Shown here piece by piece: positions 14,272-27,800 of a DNA stretch of 64,000 nucleotides. Below the pieces are notes generated by a model. It made no database searches and had not been told where the DNA came from. It saw nothing but the letters and a program-made list of their open reading frames with translations. Every line of letters starts with the position of its first letter. Positions within the stretch are counted from its first letter, which is position 1. Made by a program: the position numbers and the translations under genes. This DNA comes from Clarkia xantiana subsp. parviflora (taxonomy: Eukaryota > Streptophyta > Magnoliopsida > Myrtales > Onagraceae). The stretch spans positions 51,840,624 through 51,904,623 of the forward strand of contig JAPTYO010000001.1 in assembly GCA_036873135.1 (NCBI GenBank). The letters are read 5' to 3'.

Positions 14272-17200
14272 TGTAATACCTCGTATTTAAAGGATTCCAA
14301 AACAACTACATGGAAGTATAATGGTTACTTACATAAAAAAGTGTATGGACTAAATTGCTAAGCTCAGAAGTTATGGGACGAGAGTGATACCAATAAAGAA
14401 CTTTAAAGGCCAAGTTGATTGGATTTTATATGGAAAGTGAAGTGAATACAGATCTTCTTCCATGTTGAGACTTATGTGTTAAAAGAAACGAATCAAGTAA
14501 ATACTATATTACAAATTCAAGATTTAAATACTATACTACACAACAAAAGAGAATATGAGAGATCTTATGTAATTGTATGTATCAATGATTTGTATAGATG
14601 CAAGGGATTAGCAAAATGGAAGAAGTGACGATTGAGAAGTGCAGCTACGTAATAATGGGGTGAAGAGCAGCTACGTATGATGCATCCATGGTCGGTGGTT
14701 AGTTGTAAGGTAATTATTTCTAGGGTTATTAATAACTAAAAAAACTGTCCAATGTTTACCTTATGTTAAAATTAGGTGTCTGAAGTTTCAAATGTTAAAC
14801 TGTAGTGTCCAATGTTTCAATTTTGTTAAAATGTGGTGTCCCGGTGTGATTACTTTAGAGAAGTCAATTCCGACGAAACCGTCTATCAAATTCGAGCTCC
14901 ACACACACTCAATTCTCGTCATCTTGCCGGGACCGTCACCTAAGAAGTTGACCACATCCGCGCAAGTAAATCTCGCTCTGTTGTCATTGAAAAATGGCTC
15001 CACACCACTCTTGTAGAAACTTTTTTTTTTAATGTTCAATTTTTGGGTGAAATTTGACGATTTTGTGAAAAGTAAAGAGTGGTGGATTATGAGTGGGTGG
15101 GTTGATGAAAATGATTGAATGGAGATGAAAAGACGCGCAAAGACACCAAATTTCAACAAAAATGAAACTTGGGACAGTCTATTTTAACATTTCAAACTTC
15201 ATACACCTAATTTTAACATAGGGTAAACCTTGGACAGTTTTTTAGTTATTAACCCTTATTTCTATCCTCAATAGCTTTTGTTGTATCTACTCGATATATA
15301 TATATATATATATAAAGATTTGAGTATATATGGTCAATGAGTGCTAAACTTACGGTGGTTTGTTTCACCTGAGAATCTATGTTGTTGGATTCTACATAGT
15401 AACCCTATGGAACTAACGATTTGTACAATTAGGTAAATGTAGTTACGAACTAGTGATGCTGTGATTATACGGGACTGTAGTATTTAGGGAAACGAACGAT
15501 CTGAATTTTTCGATAATCTGATTAAACGAATTCTTCTCCATTAATGTATAAGCTTTCCATAGACACCAAAATTGCTTAATCAGACTTGTAGACATGAACT
15601 TATGGTCATTTGAAGTTGACTCTTCAATTTGTTTGGTGATCTCATGATTCTGAACAAACTCGTTTTAAAGTCATAAATGAGTCCGCTATAATTGGATTTG
15701 TTCCGGAAGAATTGTAGGAAATTAAAGTATGTTACTTAATATTTTCATTAGAGAAAGTTATGAACCTTAGAATTTGTCTTTATAAATCTGTTTGGTCACT
15801 CTGAACAGCTCTGTTTGATAAAGAAAACGACCTAATTTTAGTTTTTTTTTTTTTTTTTTTCAGAAAACGAATAGTGTAGACTTGAAGAAAATTGAATAGG
15901 CTCTTTGTGGACATATAGATCATTTACAATGGACTTGTAGTGATTAAGTTATGGTCTTCTAAAGTTGATACGTCAATATGAAATTCTGCAGTAAATGTAA
16001 ATGTGTACAATAGCTTTTAGATGCTCTTTCAGGTGAACCCGACATCGAATTAATGCCACGTTTGCACCGTTGGAACCGTAAGTGAACATTCTATCTCTGA
16101 TAAATTATTCAAAAATTTTAAGAGTGTTTATGTTGGTCAAATATCTAATAATCTAAGATTGATTTGAATACGTATGGTGGTGAGAATGGATCTGTTGATT
16201 TCGATGCTTAGTTGAGAGTGCGGTTAAAATTGAGACTCGTTCCCATCAATCAAGAGTTATATTGATATAGGGTTTTCATAATTTTAGAAATATGATACGT
16301 CGATCGGATTTGATTTATGTTATGGTTACGAGTTGAGGGCCTAGTGCGGAGTTGTAGTGTTTTAGATTAAGCGTTTGCGGTAAGTGATCCGACGCTTATT
16401 CATACTATTTTAAAATGCTCCCGAATTATTTTGTGCATATAACTTTTCACTTTTTTCAATAAGATGATAAATTATTGAAAATATGCATTATACTATGATT
16501 TCATATGAAAGTGTTTCGATACGTAACGATTTACCACAGTTTGATTAAATGCATTTTATATGAAGATGATTAGACATGATATTATTCAATGTGATTGTTA
16601 TTAAATATGTTTTGATGAGCAAAAGTTTAATGTAAATATATGATTGGATATGTATATGATATGGATTTGTTTGAATTGGACATTTTGTTTTGGCTTAACG
16701 TCAACTACGCAAGACAACGTATTGATACGGTAAATGATCCTATGTTTGAATGATATGTCGGCCCGACCCAACGAGAGATCTTGTGATTCCTCAAACAACG
16801 GGAGAATGCTGGGAAGTTATCTGTGTCAAAGAGACGTAGCGCTTGAGCCATCCCAAGGTAAAATAAAAGAATTTCGATAAAAAAAATGTTTAGGTGTGTT
16901 AAAAGTGTTTTAGATGTGCTTTGAAATCATTTTAAATATGCATTTAAATGCTAGTATGAAATCATTTTCATAGTTAAGTTTGAATATGCATAATTATTAA
17001 ACGGTGCATAAAAAGTTTGTTTGATTTGCTATTGATTAGAAACATGTTTAGACGGTACTTGATTTGGTAGGACTAAAGTTAGGGTTACTAACTAGGCCGT
17101 TCCCGCAACCTAAATTCCAACTCAATCTACAGTTTCCTGATAGATTATTATGATTTGTGGATCTTTAGAAGTAAAGAAGGAATAAGATGGTTAGGATATA

Positions 17201-17390
17201 TCAACCAAAGTGCGAAGTGGAAGCTTCAGTTGCAAGAAAGGTATATTTATGTTTTACCGTATACATTTATGAATGATAATTTGAATATCAGAGTTTACGA
17301 TTTAAGAATGTTGGACTCAGTTATTTAATTGACTGAAGATAAATAATGGGTATCACCCCTAATTTTTAGGATAGATTTTGCGGCGTGACA
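14272..17390 (-). mobile_element. Probable solo LTR of a Ty3/gypsy retroelement, carrying a nested DNA transposon
   Basis: Read on the minus strand, the segment starts TGTCACGCCGC (17390 downward) and ends CGAGGTATTACA (at 14272). These termini are of the kind seen in long-LTR plant chromovirus-type gypsy elements. The flanking pentamers are TTAAT (left) and TCAAT (right), which match at four of five positions, consistent with an aged target duplication. No gag or pol coding is seen inside. The length without the nested insertion at 14722-15255 is about 2.6 kb. I infer a solo LTR left by LTR-LTR recombination; a second copy elsewhere in the genome would confirm it. Confidence 0.45.
14722..15255. 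mobile_element. AGGGTT-family terminal-inverted-repeat element, copy A
   Basis: Imperfect inverted repeats of about 75 bp bound the element. The left end starts AGGGTTATTAATAAC and the right end mirrors it. The flanking 8-mer TTATTTCT is present on both sides (14714-14721 and 15256-15263). The interior at about 14835-15020 has higher GC content than its surroundings and is open on both strands, unlike the AT-rich neighbourhood. No transposase is present, so the element is non-autonomous. Confidence 0.75.
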
Positions 17391-17811
17391 TCAATACTTA
17401 CATGCCTTGTTGATGTAAGCCCACCTATGTCTCGTAACATTTCACACAGTTAAAAAAAAATGTTTCTCCATTCTTAATTGCTCTACATGTATTATGTCAT
17501 TGGAATCAATAACTCTTTTAATTTAAGATTTCTTTGAGAAATAGTCCGTTGAATAAGTAAATATATATTAATCTAATGCCTTAATTGTAATATTTGTAAA
17601 ACTATTGGGTCTATAAGTAAATATAAAATTTTATATTACTGACTATTCATGTTTTAGTTGTAGAAGTGTGTCTATTCATGGATATTCAACTTGGAACTAC
17701 ACAAATATGCTCAAGAGTTATGTCTATTCCTGTTAGGTAATTGTTTAGATGATTTTTTTTTTTTAATCGTATTAGAGAGAGAAACAAAAAGCAGCTCATT
17801 TGTTCGTGTCA

Positions 17812-17950
17812 ACCTTAACCACTTTTTTTTTTTTTTGGCCAACGACCACTTTATTATTAGCTAATACACGAATTAGAATATTAATTAATTTATGTAAAGT
17901 GAAATGATGAGTTACACTTGTGGCCAAAAAAAAAAAAAAGAAGTTAGTTG
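17812..17950. repeat. Small inverted repeat with poly(T) and poly(A) arms
   Basis: The left arm reads AACCAC, a T run, then GGCCAA. The right arm reads TGGCC, an A run, then GAAGTTAG. The pair could fold into a hairpin of about 140 bases. It may be a degenerate miniature element, but no clear target duplication is visible. Confidence 0.3.
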
Positions 17951-19149
17951 TGGCCCAACAGAGACTGACGCTAACATCGTGCATTGGTCATTCTTTTGAA
18001 TTAACATTAGCCCATTGTGGCCCATTTGGTCCATTAATATTAGCCCATTGGGCGAGTAATTGGGCACTAATGTTTTGGCCCAAAAAATTGGGCACTAATG
18101 CGGTGTATGCTACGTCATAAGTAGTTGAGTAATCCTAAACTATGTCATTAATTAATAAGTTCCATACGATAGAATTTAGCATATTAAATGATGTAACTTT
18201 GAGCTAGTTAATTTAATTAAATTTGGATTCTCGAATAATCATACAATGCATATAAAAATCCACAAATGGGATGTATGCATCCATTACTTTTAGTTTTCTA
18301 ACAAATCTTCTATATTGTTAGACAATTGAAAAATATATTCCAAATTCGATAGTGTACTAATTATGATTATTAATATAGATATGTTAGAAGTTATATTTAA
18401 TGATAACAAATAAACACTATACAAGGGTTTATCCATTTAGAACGACATATATTCCTTCCCCCGCACGATCCATTCAGTTTGAGAAAAATATATATATAAT
18501 TATGTGTGACGTACAATATTGGGAGAAACAACGTATTAATGTTGGTGTTGTTTTTTTCAAGTTGTTCATATCCGAGGTTGGTAAGGATGGACGAATACGA
18601 ATACTTCCACATGTGGAAGGCATATGAACATGCGAGGAAACACAAGGTGGCCTTCATATATAGTAAGAGAATATTCCACTTCTTTATCTCCTTATTTTCA
18701 TCTATTTATCCTATTTATTTATAATTAAGTTAAGGATTTTTAAATCTATATTGTTTGTTAATCTGATTTTTCAAGTTTTTTCCTGGTTATAATTTTGTTA
18801 CTTAATTATTGTACGTTAATGACTACTACTTTATCTAAGTATTAAAATATTGACAATTTGTTACTCTATTATCTTTTTATATATAATAATAATGATCTGT
18901 AAAATATCGACATAGCATTGCTATATATGCACAAAAATAAAGTAAGATTAGATTTAAGAAAATATATTATTTTAATCATATCTATATGCTCTTTATTTTC
19001 ATTATCGTGTTCTTTTACTTATTTAAAAAAAAAAAAAAAAACAATCAAACATATATGGTTGGATTCGAATCGAGATACTAGACATGTTGAGTTCGGACTG
19101 TGCGGATTGGGTTATCATCTCTAAAGAAGAACGAACTGTGTCATAGAAG

Positions 19150-19151
<2 letters not shown>

Positions 19152-19221
<70 letters not shown>
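19152..19221. repeat. (TA)n microsatellite, about 70 bp
   Basis: Uninterrupted AT dinucleotide repeats, the longest such tract in the window. Confidence 0.95.
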
Positions 19222-19224
<3 letters not shown>

Positions 19225-20267
19225 TTATTAAAGCGTTGCACGCGCATCGATCATTTAAATTTCAATATACATAATCTATCTTAAGTTTACTAATATTTAT
19301 AATTAATCAAAGTAAAATAGGGGCAAGTTGATTCATTGTGAGAAACGAATCGATGTGATAGAGAAGAACGACATAACGTAATTCAAAACATGAGAAAGAG
19401 AAGAGGATAATTAAGTAAAAAAATAACTAATGTCTTCAGTTACAGTACCAAGTTAGCATTATAGTTAGATATATAAATGAGTTGGGTCGAGCATTACGTT
19501 GGTCATTAACGGCTCAATTGTATCTAACTCATTAACTTGAGATGTCAAGAATGTAAACTTGTTTTTAACTACTTAGAGTCATCAATGGACAAATTTGACC
19601 CATAAAAACGTAATTATATACAATATACAATACCAACAAAATTTGATTTAACAATAAAGCTAAAATTAAATCACAAAAATATAAAGTTTAGACATGAACT
19701 TACAAAAATATTTAGTTAACATTAATTAGGTTGTACACAATGTGATTGTATTAACAAATAGAAGAACTAAATTAATAGTTTGAGTCCATAAATATTGGAC
19801 GATGAATAAAATGTTATTTGTACGAGGTCAAACTTCAAGAACAACATTTCACCCATATTTTGACTTGTTATATATATAATTTGGTAAGTGACTGATCTAT
19901 GTGATAGAAAAATCTCAACAGGAGGAACATATATCACTCGGTCTATATAATTCGTTGAATAAAAAAAATTTACATGTATCCGAAATTTGAACGGAATGAG
20001 TATGATAGGGCTGATTTAAATTGATATGAATATTGGATTGTGAGTTAATTATAATTACCATGACATGCCGACTAAGCGACCTTATAAAAATAACAAAATT
20101 TAAATAATGATTTAGTAATAATATTAAAGATAAATAAATGTTTCTCAAATATAGTAATTGACTAAATTATTAATTTTATAAAATATAGAAATTAAATATA
20201 ATATATTTTTTGTTAATAAAATGAAAATGTGCCAAAAATGTTTCTATTGGGGTGAGGATCCAACACA

Positions 20268-20271
<4 letters not shown>

Positions 20272-20299
<28 letters not shown>
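20272..20299. repeat. (TA)n microsatellite, about 28 bp
   Basis: Uninterrupted AT dinucleotides in the GT17 upstream spacer. Confidence 0.9.
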
Positions 20300-20303
<4 letters not shown>

Positions 20304-21412
20304 TGTAAAAGGAAATAATAGGTAAGTTGAACAAATTATTAGCTCCATTAAAAAAAATATCTTCTGGATAAGAACTCCCTCTTTATGGTAATTATTTAGT
20401 TCCTCTCTTTTATTTTCTTATTATTAAAATCTCATTTATTTATTTATGGATAAAAACTCCTGCCTTATGTTTATTATACTACTTAATTTAATTTTTTGGC
20501 TACTTAAATAATTTAACTACATGCTCTTTCTTTGGTAAAAAAAAAATGAACTACTTACCTTTACAAGATATTGTTGAATAATCTATATGTATATCTTTAT
20601 TATAGTATTAATTAATTAATTTTTATTTATATATATCTTATAATGAACATTGACCCTCACCAATTATAATTGAGCATTACTTTTAGAGTAAGAAACAAAT
20701 AATGTGACTAAAATAAATTAGAGTATTAGAGAGGGTTTTATAGTTTTTAAACTTTAATAACATAATACAAAAATATAAAATACTAGGAATATAAGACTAC
20801 TTTAATTTAACGCCCAAGGCAAAAAGGTAAAAAGGAAAAGGCAACTTTTTCCTAACTAAAACTGCCACCTTTTATATATACTGATTACACGTGCCACATT
20901 TGCCACTCGTCCCCATCATTCATTCATTCTTTGAAAAATAAATAAATATATACTTGGTAACTGATACGTATTAAATTAAATTATACAAAAAATTATTTTA
21001 TTATTATATTCACTTATCTTTTTACTTTTTAGCAAAAAAAATAATAATGTTATTTTATTAATGATGATGATGATATACTCCTGCATTCCTCACCTCTCCT
21101 CTCCAGTATTTGGAGCAGGCGTTATTATGTGGTGAACGAGCGAAAAACCACCAAACGGCTATAATTGACGTTTACAGGTTCTTCTCTCTTTAGCCCCAAC
21201 TCACCGCAGCGCCACCCAGAACAAGTTACAGAGAGAGAGAGAGAACCACGACCGCATAAGAAAATTCATCCTCTTTTCTGCGTTGTCATCTGGTTTGTAT
21301 TCCGATTTTGGGGTTTGATTTGGGTTTCGACGATCTAGGAACAGGAACCGTCGGATTGAAGCCGCATTGTGTTTATTTGCCCTCATCAATCTAATCCCAG
21401 TCCACAAACGCC

Positions 21413-22984
21413 ATGTCCGATGGAGATTATAGTTGGAAGAAGACCGACGATATCTGCGAGGATGTTTGCAGCCAGGTACTTCCTTTCTCTTCATCTCTCT
21501 ATCTCTTGCTTCGTTTGATTATCGCTGTTAATCGATGATGGGTCGCTGCAAAATTTCAACTTTTTTCGTACCCCAATATCGAATTTCTGGATGATCTTCG
21601 TTTGAGATGCTGAAATGGCCTCAGATCTTGTGTGTTAACTGTTCTAGGCGGCTAAGAACATCTGCAATTTCTGTTTATGGCGGGGGCAGATTAATTATAT
21701 TTTGTAAAAATCAATCTTTTATCACCCATTAGATTGATCAGAAAATCACTGTTAACAGAATCAAATATTGCAGCATAGATTTAGAGATTATTACATCTTT
21801 CTATCATTCAAATGCTGCAGATTTTATGTTTGAGCATAAAAAATGTCTCCTTTATTTTCCCTGTTCTTAGCAAAATGTCTGATTTACAGGCACGAGCAGC
21901 ATTCAGTATGGCAAGAGTCCGATGTCTTCTCCGAGGATTCGAATTGAAGACATTGATTCTCCTCTTCGTTGTGCTTCCCTTGTTTGGTTTTACAATGTAT
22001 CTGCACGGCCAGAAAATCTCATACTTCCTCAGACCTCTCTGGGAATCCCCTCCAAAGCCCTTCAACGAAATCCCCCATTACTACGAAGAAAACATCACAA
22101 TGTCAAATCTCTGCAAACTCCATGGATGGAAGATTCGAGAATCTCCAAGGCGAGTCTTCGATGCAGTCCTATTCAGCAACGAACTGGACATCCTCACAAT
22201 CCGATGGAACGAGCTCTACCCTTACGTGACACAGTTTGTTCTTCTTGAATCCAACTCCACCTTCACCGGGTTGGTGAAAAAATTGCATTTTGCCAACAAC
22301 CGAGAGAAGTTCAAGTTCGTTGACCCGAGGTTGACTTACGGGATGATCGGTGGCAGATTCAAGAGAGGAGAGAACCCATTCGTGGAAGAAGCTTATCAGA
22401 GAGTGGCCCTCGATCAGTTACTCCGGATTGCAGGCATCGAGGATGATGATTTGTTGATCATGTCTGACGTGGACGAAATCCCGAGTGCCCACACCATAAA
22501 TTTACTGCGATGGTGCGATGATACTCCTCCAATACTGCATTTACAGCTGAAGAATTACTTGTACTCATTTGAATTCTACAAAGATAGTAAGAGCTGGAGG
22601 GCATCGGTTCACAGATACGAGACAGGGAAGACAAGGTACGCTCATTACAGACAGACGGATCAATTGTTGTCCGATGCAGGATGGCACTGCAGCTTCTGTT
22701 TCCGCCACATCAGCGAGTTCATCTTCAAAATGAGGGCTTACAGCCACAATGACAGAGTTCGGTTCTCGCATTACCTGGACCCCACGAGGATCCAGAAAAT
22801 GATCTGCGAGGGTTCGGATTTGTTTGATATGATTCCCGAGGAATACACATTTCGGGAGATAATCAGGAAACTGGGGCCCATTCCTCGGTCTCAATCTGCT
22901 GTCCACCTTCCTGCTTACCTTCTGAAGAATGCTGGAGATTACAAGTTCTTGCTGCCTGGGAACTGCAAGAGAGAGGGCGGCTAA
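21413..22984 (+). CDS. GT17 family beta-1,4-N-acetylglucosaminyltransferase-like protein, 385 residues
   Basis: A type II Golgi glycosyltransferase of CAZy family GT17, related to animal GnT-III. The acceptor in plants is not established. Two coding exons, 21413-21475 and 21890-22984, join in phase 0 (CAG/GTACTT and TTTACAG/GC). Exon 1 encodes the conserved plant N-terminus [19 protein letters not shown]. Residues about 42-59 form a single hydrophobic signal-anchor. The stem is followed by [23 protein letters not shown] and the likely metal/nucleotide-sugar site SDVDE (DVD at residues 214-216). [13 protein letters not shown] and FSHYLDP follow. The C-terminus ends in [11 protein letters not shown]. 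The length fits plant relatives (about 390 residues). The ATG at 21413 is preferred because it opens the conserved N-terminus; starting within exon 2 would lose it. Confidence 0.94.
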
Positions 22985-24854
22985 TTTAGGGCTTGGAGAA
23001 CTACTGGGATAGATAGTGAGTTGAAATTACAGTGAACTTCTCGAGCAACAATGTCGTCGTCTCCATAGGGGTAAAGAATGAAATTGATGGTTTGGAGGAT
23101 TGAGGAGAGGGATACTGTAAAGTGTGAAACTTAGGGAGAGTGAAATTATTTTACTGTTTGAGGAAACTGTTGATGATTATACATACAGTGTCAACCTTTT
23201 TTCAGTTTCTTACAGAAGTTTCATACTGGGTTTCACAGTTTGTAGAATTTCCTGTTACTAATTGATTCTAGAAAGAAATTCTTGTATATTCTCTTTTTAT
23301 TTTTTTTATAGAGTTGCTTGTTTGTTGTCTTAGTGTTGCTGATGGAGGATTGTTAATTTGTTAGGTTAATCATGTGCACTTACCCAGATGAGAATTTTGT
23401 TGCCCTAATTAATGTATTTCAGAAATATATATACATTCCTTGAAATGAATGTTGTAGACATGATGGATGGTATAGAGACTATAGACCAAGACCTTCTCTA
23501 AGGTGATTGGAGGGATGGATGACAATGAGTGGTTCTCCACTAACAATTATCTTTGATGATTTTGGTCAACTTTGTGACATTTTATGTCTAAATAGGCTAA
23601 TGGGTCTTAAGTGGGACATGATAATAGCATATATGCCTTCCAACATAGAAATGTGGCTAAATCAATGCCAAGACTAAAGCACACTCAATTTGATAATGCG
23701 TAAAAGAATGATTATTTACTATTTTCGTATAGTTTCATTACAATAACATCACATGTAGTATGTTTACTCCGCACCTAGAAGGATTTAAAAGAACTTCAGG
23801 CTAGTTGAGGTAACTTTATATATAAAACATGAATCACATCCACAAGCTTTAGTGCAATTTCCTAGTTTTTTTTTTTTTTTTTTGTATTAAAGTATGTTTG
23901 CATGTGAGTAGACGTGAATAACTAACGATAAAAATAAACGGAACTTAGACTAAATGTGTATTGAACAACAAATCAATACATATCGGTGCATTTAGCAATA
24001 TGAAAAAACATATGAATGCATCTAACAACATGACTAAAAGATATGGGTACAGTTGGCTGATTAAAAGTTTTCTTCCATAACAGAAGGAAGAAGGAAGGAT
24101 CTAGTGCGATGATGATTCCCAAGTCATTTCTTGAAATATATATGTCTTAGATAGATAGATTGCACCAACCAACCAATGAATCCATTGACTTCCCCATTCA
24201 TTCCTACCAAACCAACGATGACATTTGGCAAAGTGCGTGTCATGTTTGCCACGTGTCTATCTTAAGAATTGCTAAACGACGCCTTAGTTGTTCACTTATG
24301 AGCTTCCTTTCTTTGGATTATTATTAGTAGTTAACTGCCACATGGAATTTGTTTTTTTGGGCAATCACATAAATTCACAACCTTAATATTGTCTGGATTT
24401 GCCTTGTCTACCTATGGTTGAGATTTTATTCTGTTTCAACAAACTAGTTGGTTAAGAATTGAATCCAGCTTCCTAACCATGGAAATTTAGCATAATCCCA
24501 AGAAACACGGCTGATGTAATTCTAAGCATTGCCATGGCTTTTTTTAGGGGTTGACCAACACATTTTGACGCCAACTCTTACAAACAAGGCGTGGAGATCC
24601 TGTTTTATGATCATTTTGCTTGCCATGCAAGTTACAACTGAGGGATATAACTACCACATATGTCTTAAAGTTCTACAACAAATAAACATCATTAAATACC
24701 CATACTAATACAAAATATCGACACAACAAATGTTACAACGCATACTGATACAACTTAACAAATACAATCCACAACATATTACTAGTTAAGTCTCAGAACT
24801 TATTTGCATTGAGGAATCAAGCAAAGAACATCTTCAACTGCATGCTTTTGAGGT
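22985..24854. other. Spacer between the GT17 and NAC 3' ends
   Basis: The first 350 bases are probably the GT17 3' untranslated region. The rest is AT-rich, with a poly(T) run near 23865-23883. I see no gene or recognisable element. Confidence 0.5.
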
Positions 24855-27800
24855 TTAGTACAACCAATCGTAGATATTCTCTTGAGAACCCAATGGCAAA
24901 TCCTGCACGCGATACAACACCTGTATCAGACACAGTATTTCTATATATGTAAAGAACAAATGTCGGTCACAACTGACGCTCTATTCCAATATTTCTGAAT
25001 CCGCTACTGTTTCAAATTTTGGCATAATGTAAAGGGTTAAGAGCCTATAAACTGTCTGAAGTTTGCCCCATTTGAGATTTTGGTGTCTGGAGTTTAAAAT
25101 GTTGATATTGAATGTCTTAAGTTTCACTTTTGTTGAAATTTGATGTCTCCGTCTAAATTTGCAGTTAAAATTAACAGAGTTTGGTCATGTGACAAGCACA
25201 TGAGCTAATAAAAAAACAAATTCCAAAATTGCCCCTAGTTGGTGGTGGCCGACTGGAGTAGGGCGGTGGCCGGCCGGAGTTAGGTGGTGGCGGCCGGAGT
25301 TGGGTGGTGGCCGGCCAGAGTAGGGTGGTGGCCGGCCGGAGTTGGGTGGTGGTTGGCCGGACATAATAGTATAAGGGGCAATTTCGACATTTCACATCAT
25401 TCCGTCAAATTTAACAGCAAATTTGGATGGAAAACTAAATTTTAACAAAAGTGAAACTTCATACATTCAATATCAATATTTTAAACTTCAGACACCAAAA
25501 TCTCACGTGGGGTAAACTTCAGACAGTTTATAGGTTCTTCAACCCTAATGTAAAAAGATAATGCAACACATAGCATGAAGAAAACTTACCGGATGTAAAA
25601 GATCGGGCGGACTATCAAAATCTAGCTTCTCAAGCTCGGCTAATCCACAAGGTACATTATCATCACCAAGAGACTTGTTCACCAAGCAACTGCCAAAGAT
25701 TTGATTTAACCCCTCCTGAGATTCGCCGCCCAATACTAAATCATCCACACTGGGAAATTCAGTATTATCGATGGCCTGAGATTCGCCACTCAACCACCCA
25801 AGATCAATCACAGTATTATTATCCATGTCATCGACCGAAGAAGTTTTACATTCTAGCAAAGGTGGAGTGTTTGTATTAGGAGTCTTTGGTGCATACTCCA
25901 AATTGGTCACTTCATTTTGCTTCTGCTTATGAATCTTAGACACAACATACTCTCCAGCCCTTTCTTCTTCATCAGCCCCAAGATGGTACTGATGCATCAC
26001 CCAGTTGGATTTATCTTGCTTAGTACCCTTTTTACTACTTTTGTAAAGAACCATGATTTTCTTCCATCCTTTAAGGATTCCGTTTTCAATGACGGGTTTC
26101 GTTTTGCCCGTCTTGTGCCACCTGACATCCTCTTCGGTGAGGTTGTGCTGGATCTTCCGGCGCTTCCTTGCGCCGGTTGCATATGCATTTACCGTCTTGT
26201 GGAAGAAATGCATGCTACTTCCGTCTTTCTTGGCGCCTAAGAAACAAATAGGTAAAAATTAGATATGTAAATGAGAGAAACTAAATTCTAATTGTAATAT
26301 ATTAAAGCCATCCGAAATGAAGTTCTTTCTATCTAAGGAAATATACTTATGCTTGATTAAGTCTATGTGAGGAAATCAACAAGTATAAAATCAATTATAT
26401 AGAGTTTGCACTTTGCAAGTATAAATCCCTATTATTGCATTATGAGTCGCAACCTAAAATTCTAGACCATACAAAAAAAAACATATTATATTATTTACCT
26501 CTCATACTATTTTAATTTAATATAATAAAATTTTAAGTTCTTTAAATATATTTGTGTATTTTTATACTTTTTTTTTAATTTTGAATATAATTTAAGTCGT
26601 AACGTTTTTTTTACATAGTTATGATTTATGAAGTTAGATGCAATGCGTTTTAAATACATATAGTGTTATATATTTCTAAGTTGTATATGTTATGTTATTA
26701 GTTAAAGAATAAGACCCTCATGAATGCCTAAAATAGTATCAATTGAAACTCATGTCAATTTATCAGCCATTAAATCTGGCACATCGAGATTTCTATAGCA
26801 CACTAACTTTCGTATATTTTTAAGGGTTTAGAGCCTAAAAACAGTCTCAAAGTATAGGTCCTATTGCTAATCGTTGTCCCAAATTTTTAACGTTGATATT
26901 CAATGTCCCACCTATCAGATTGGTTGACTTCCACTTTTTTCGACTGATATTGGCCGAAGTATCATATTTGTTGCTCATGGTTTAAGCTTATTTGATACTT
27001 AAAAAACATGTTTTATTATGTTAATTTTTTTTAAATAAAACAGTGGAAATCATCCAATATGATATGTTTTATAATGTAATTTTTTTTAAAAAAAAATAGT
27101 AAAACAGTGGAAATCATCCAATATGATAGTTAGAATACAAAATATCAACATTTTAAATTTGAGATAGCTATTAGCAACATGCCCTATAGTTTAGATTGTT
27201 TTTAGATTCTTAACGCTATATATTTTTAACCAAATAAACATAGTTTAGCCATACGCGTAGCCTAAAAGTAATTAATTGCCAAGGTAACTGCATTGCATTA
27301 CATTACATAAATGTATTAATACCCATGGAAGTACATACCTGGAAGATTTTTGGGGTGGGTATAGCAAATTCCTTGTTCTAATTTGATGGTTGGAATGAAC
27401 TCATCGATGAACACATGAGGTGCATTTCCAATACCACATTTTGCTGCTAAGTGTTCCAGGATCTCCACATCAGAAGGATCGAATTTCACACCACAAGGCA
27501 GACCAGGCCATTCCTGATTTTTTTTAGTAAGGAAACAAGGAAAAACGCAATCAGGATTCATACGATTTTCGAAGTTTCAAACAAAATCTGCCTCATTTTG
27601 ATGAAGTGAATCATAAAAAGGTCCATAGTTTATTATAAGTTACAACAGCAAAATAGCCATTCACGTGGAAACCATGTAATATGGTGTAACGGTTCAATGC
27701 TCCATCCCTTAATCAGTGGTCAGAGTTCAGAGTTCAATCCCGCTAGATGGGAATGAAAAGATATTCATGGTCATCACTTTGTCCCTTAAGGGCTGACCCG

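Larger units (their letters stand above)
17391..21412. other. Long AT-rich spacer before the GT17 gene
   Basis: No gene can be supported. Contents include a poly(T)/poly(A) inverted pair at 17812-17950, short repeated GCCCATTG/TTGGGC motifs near 18010-18095, long (TA)n tracts, and the promoter side of the GT17 gene. A CACGTG core at 20888-20893 lies about 520 bases upstream of its start codon. A CT/GA-rich 5' untranslated region is likely from about 21190. Confidence 0.5.

Noticed and set aside
17990..18100. Short GCCCATTG/TTGGGC repeats as a regulatory array
   Set aside because: Irregular spacing, no gene nearby; too little to call.
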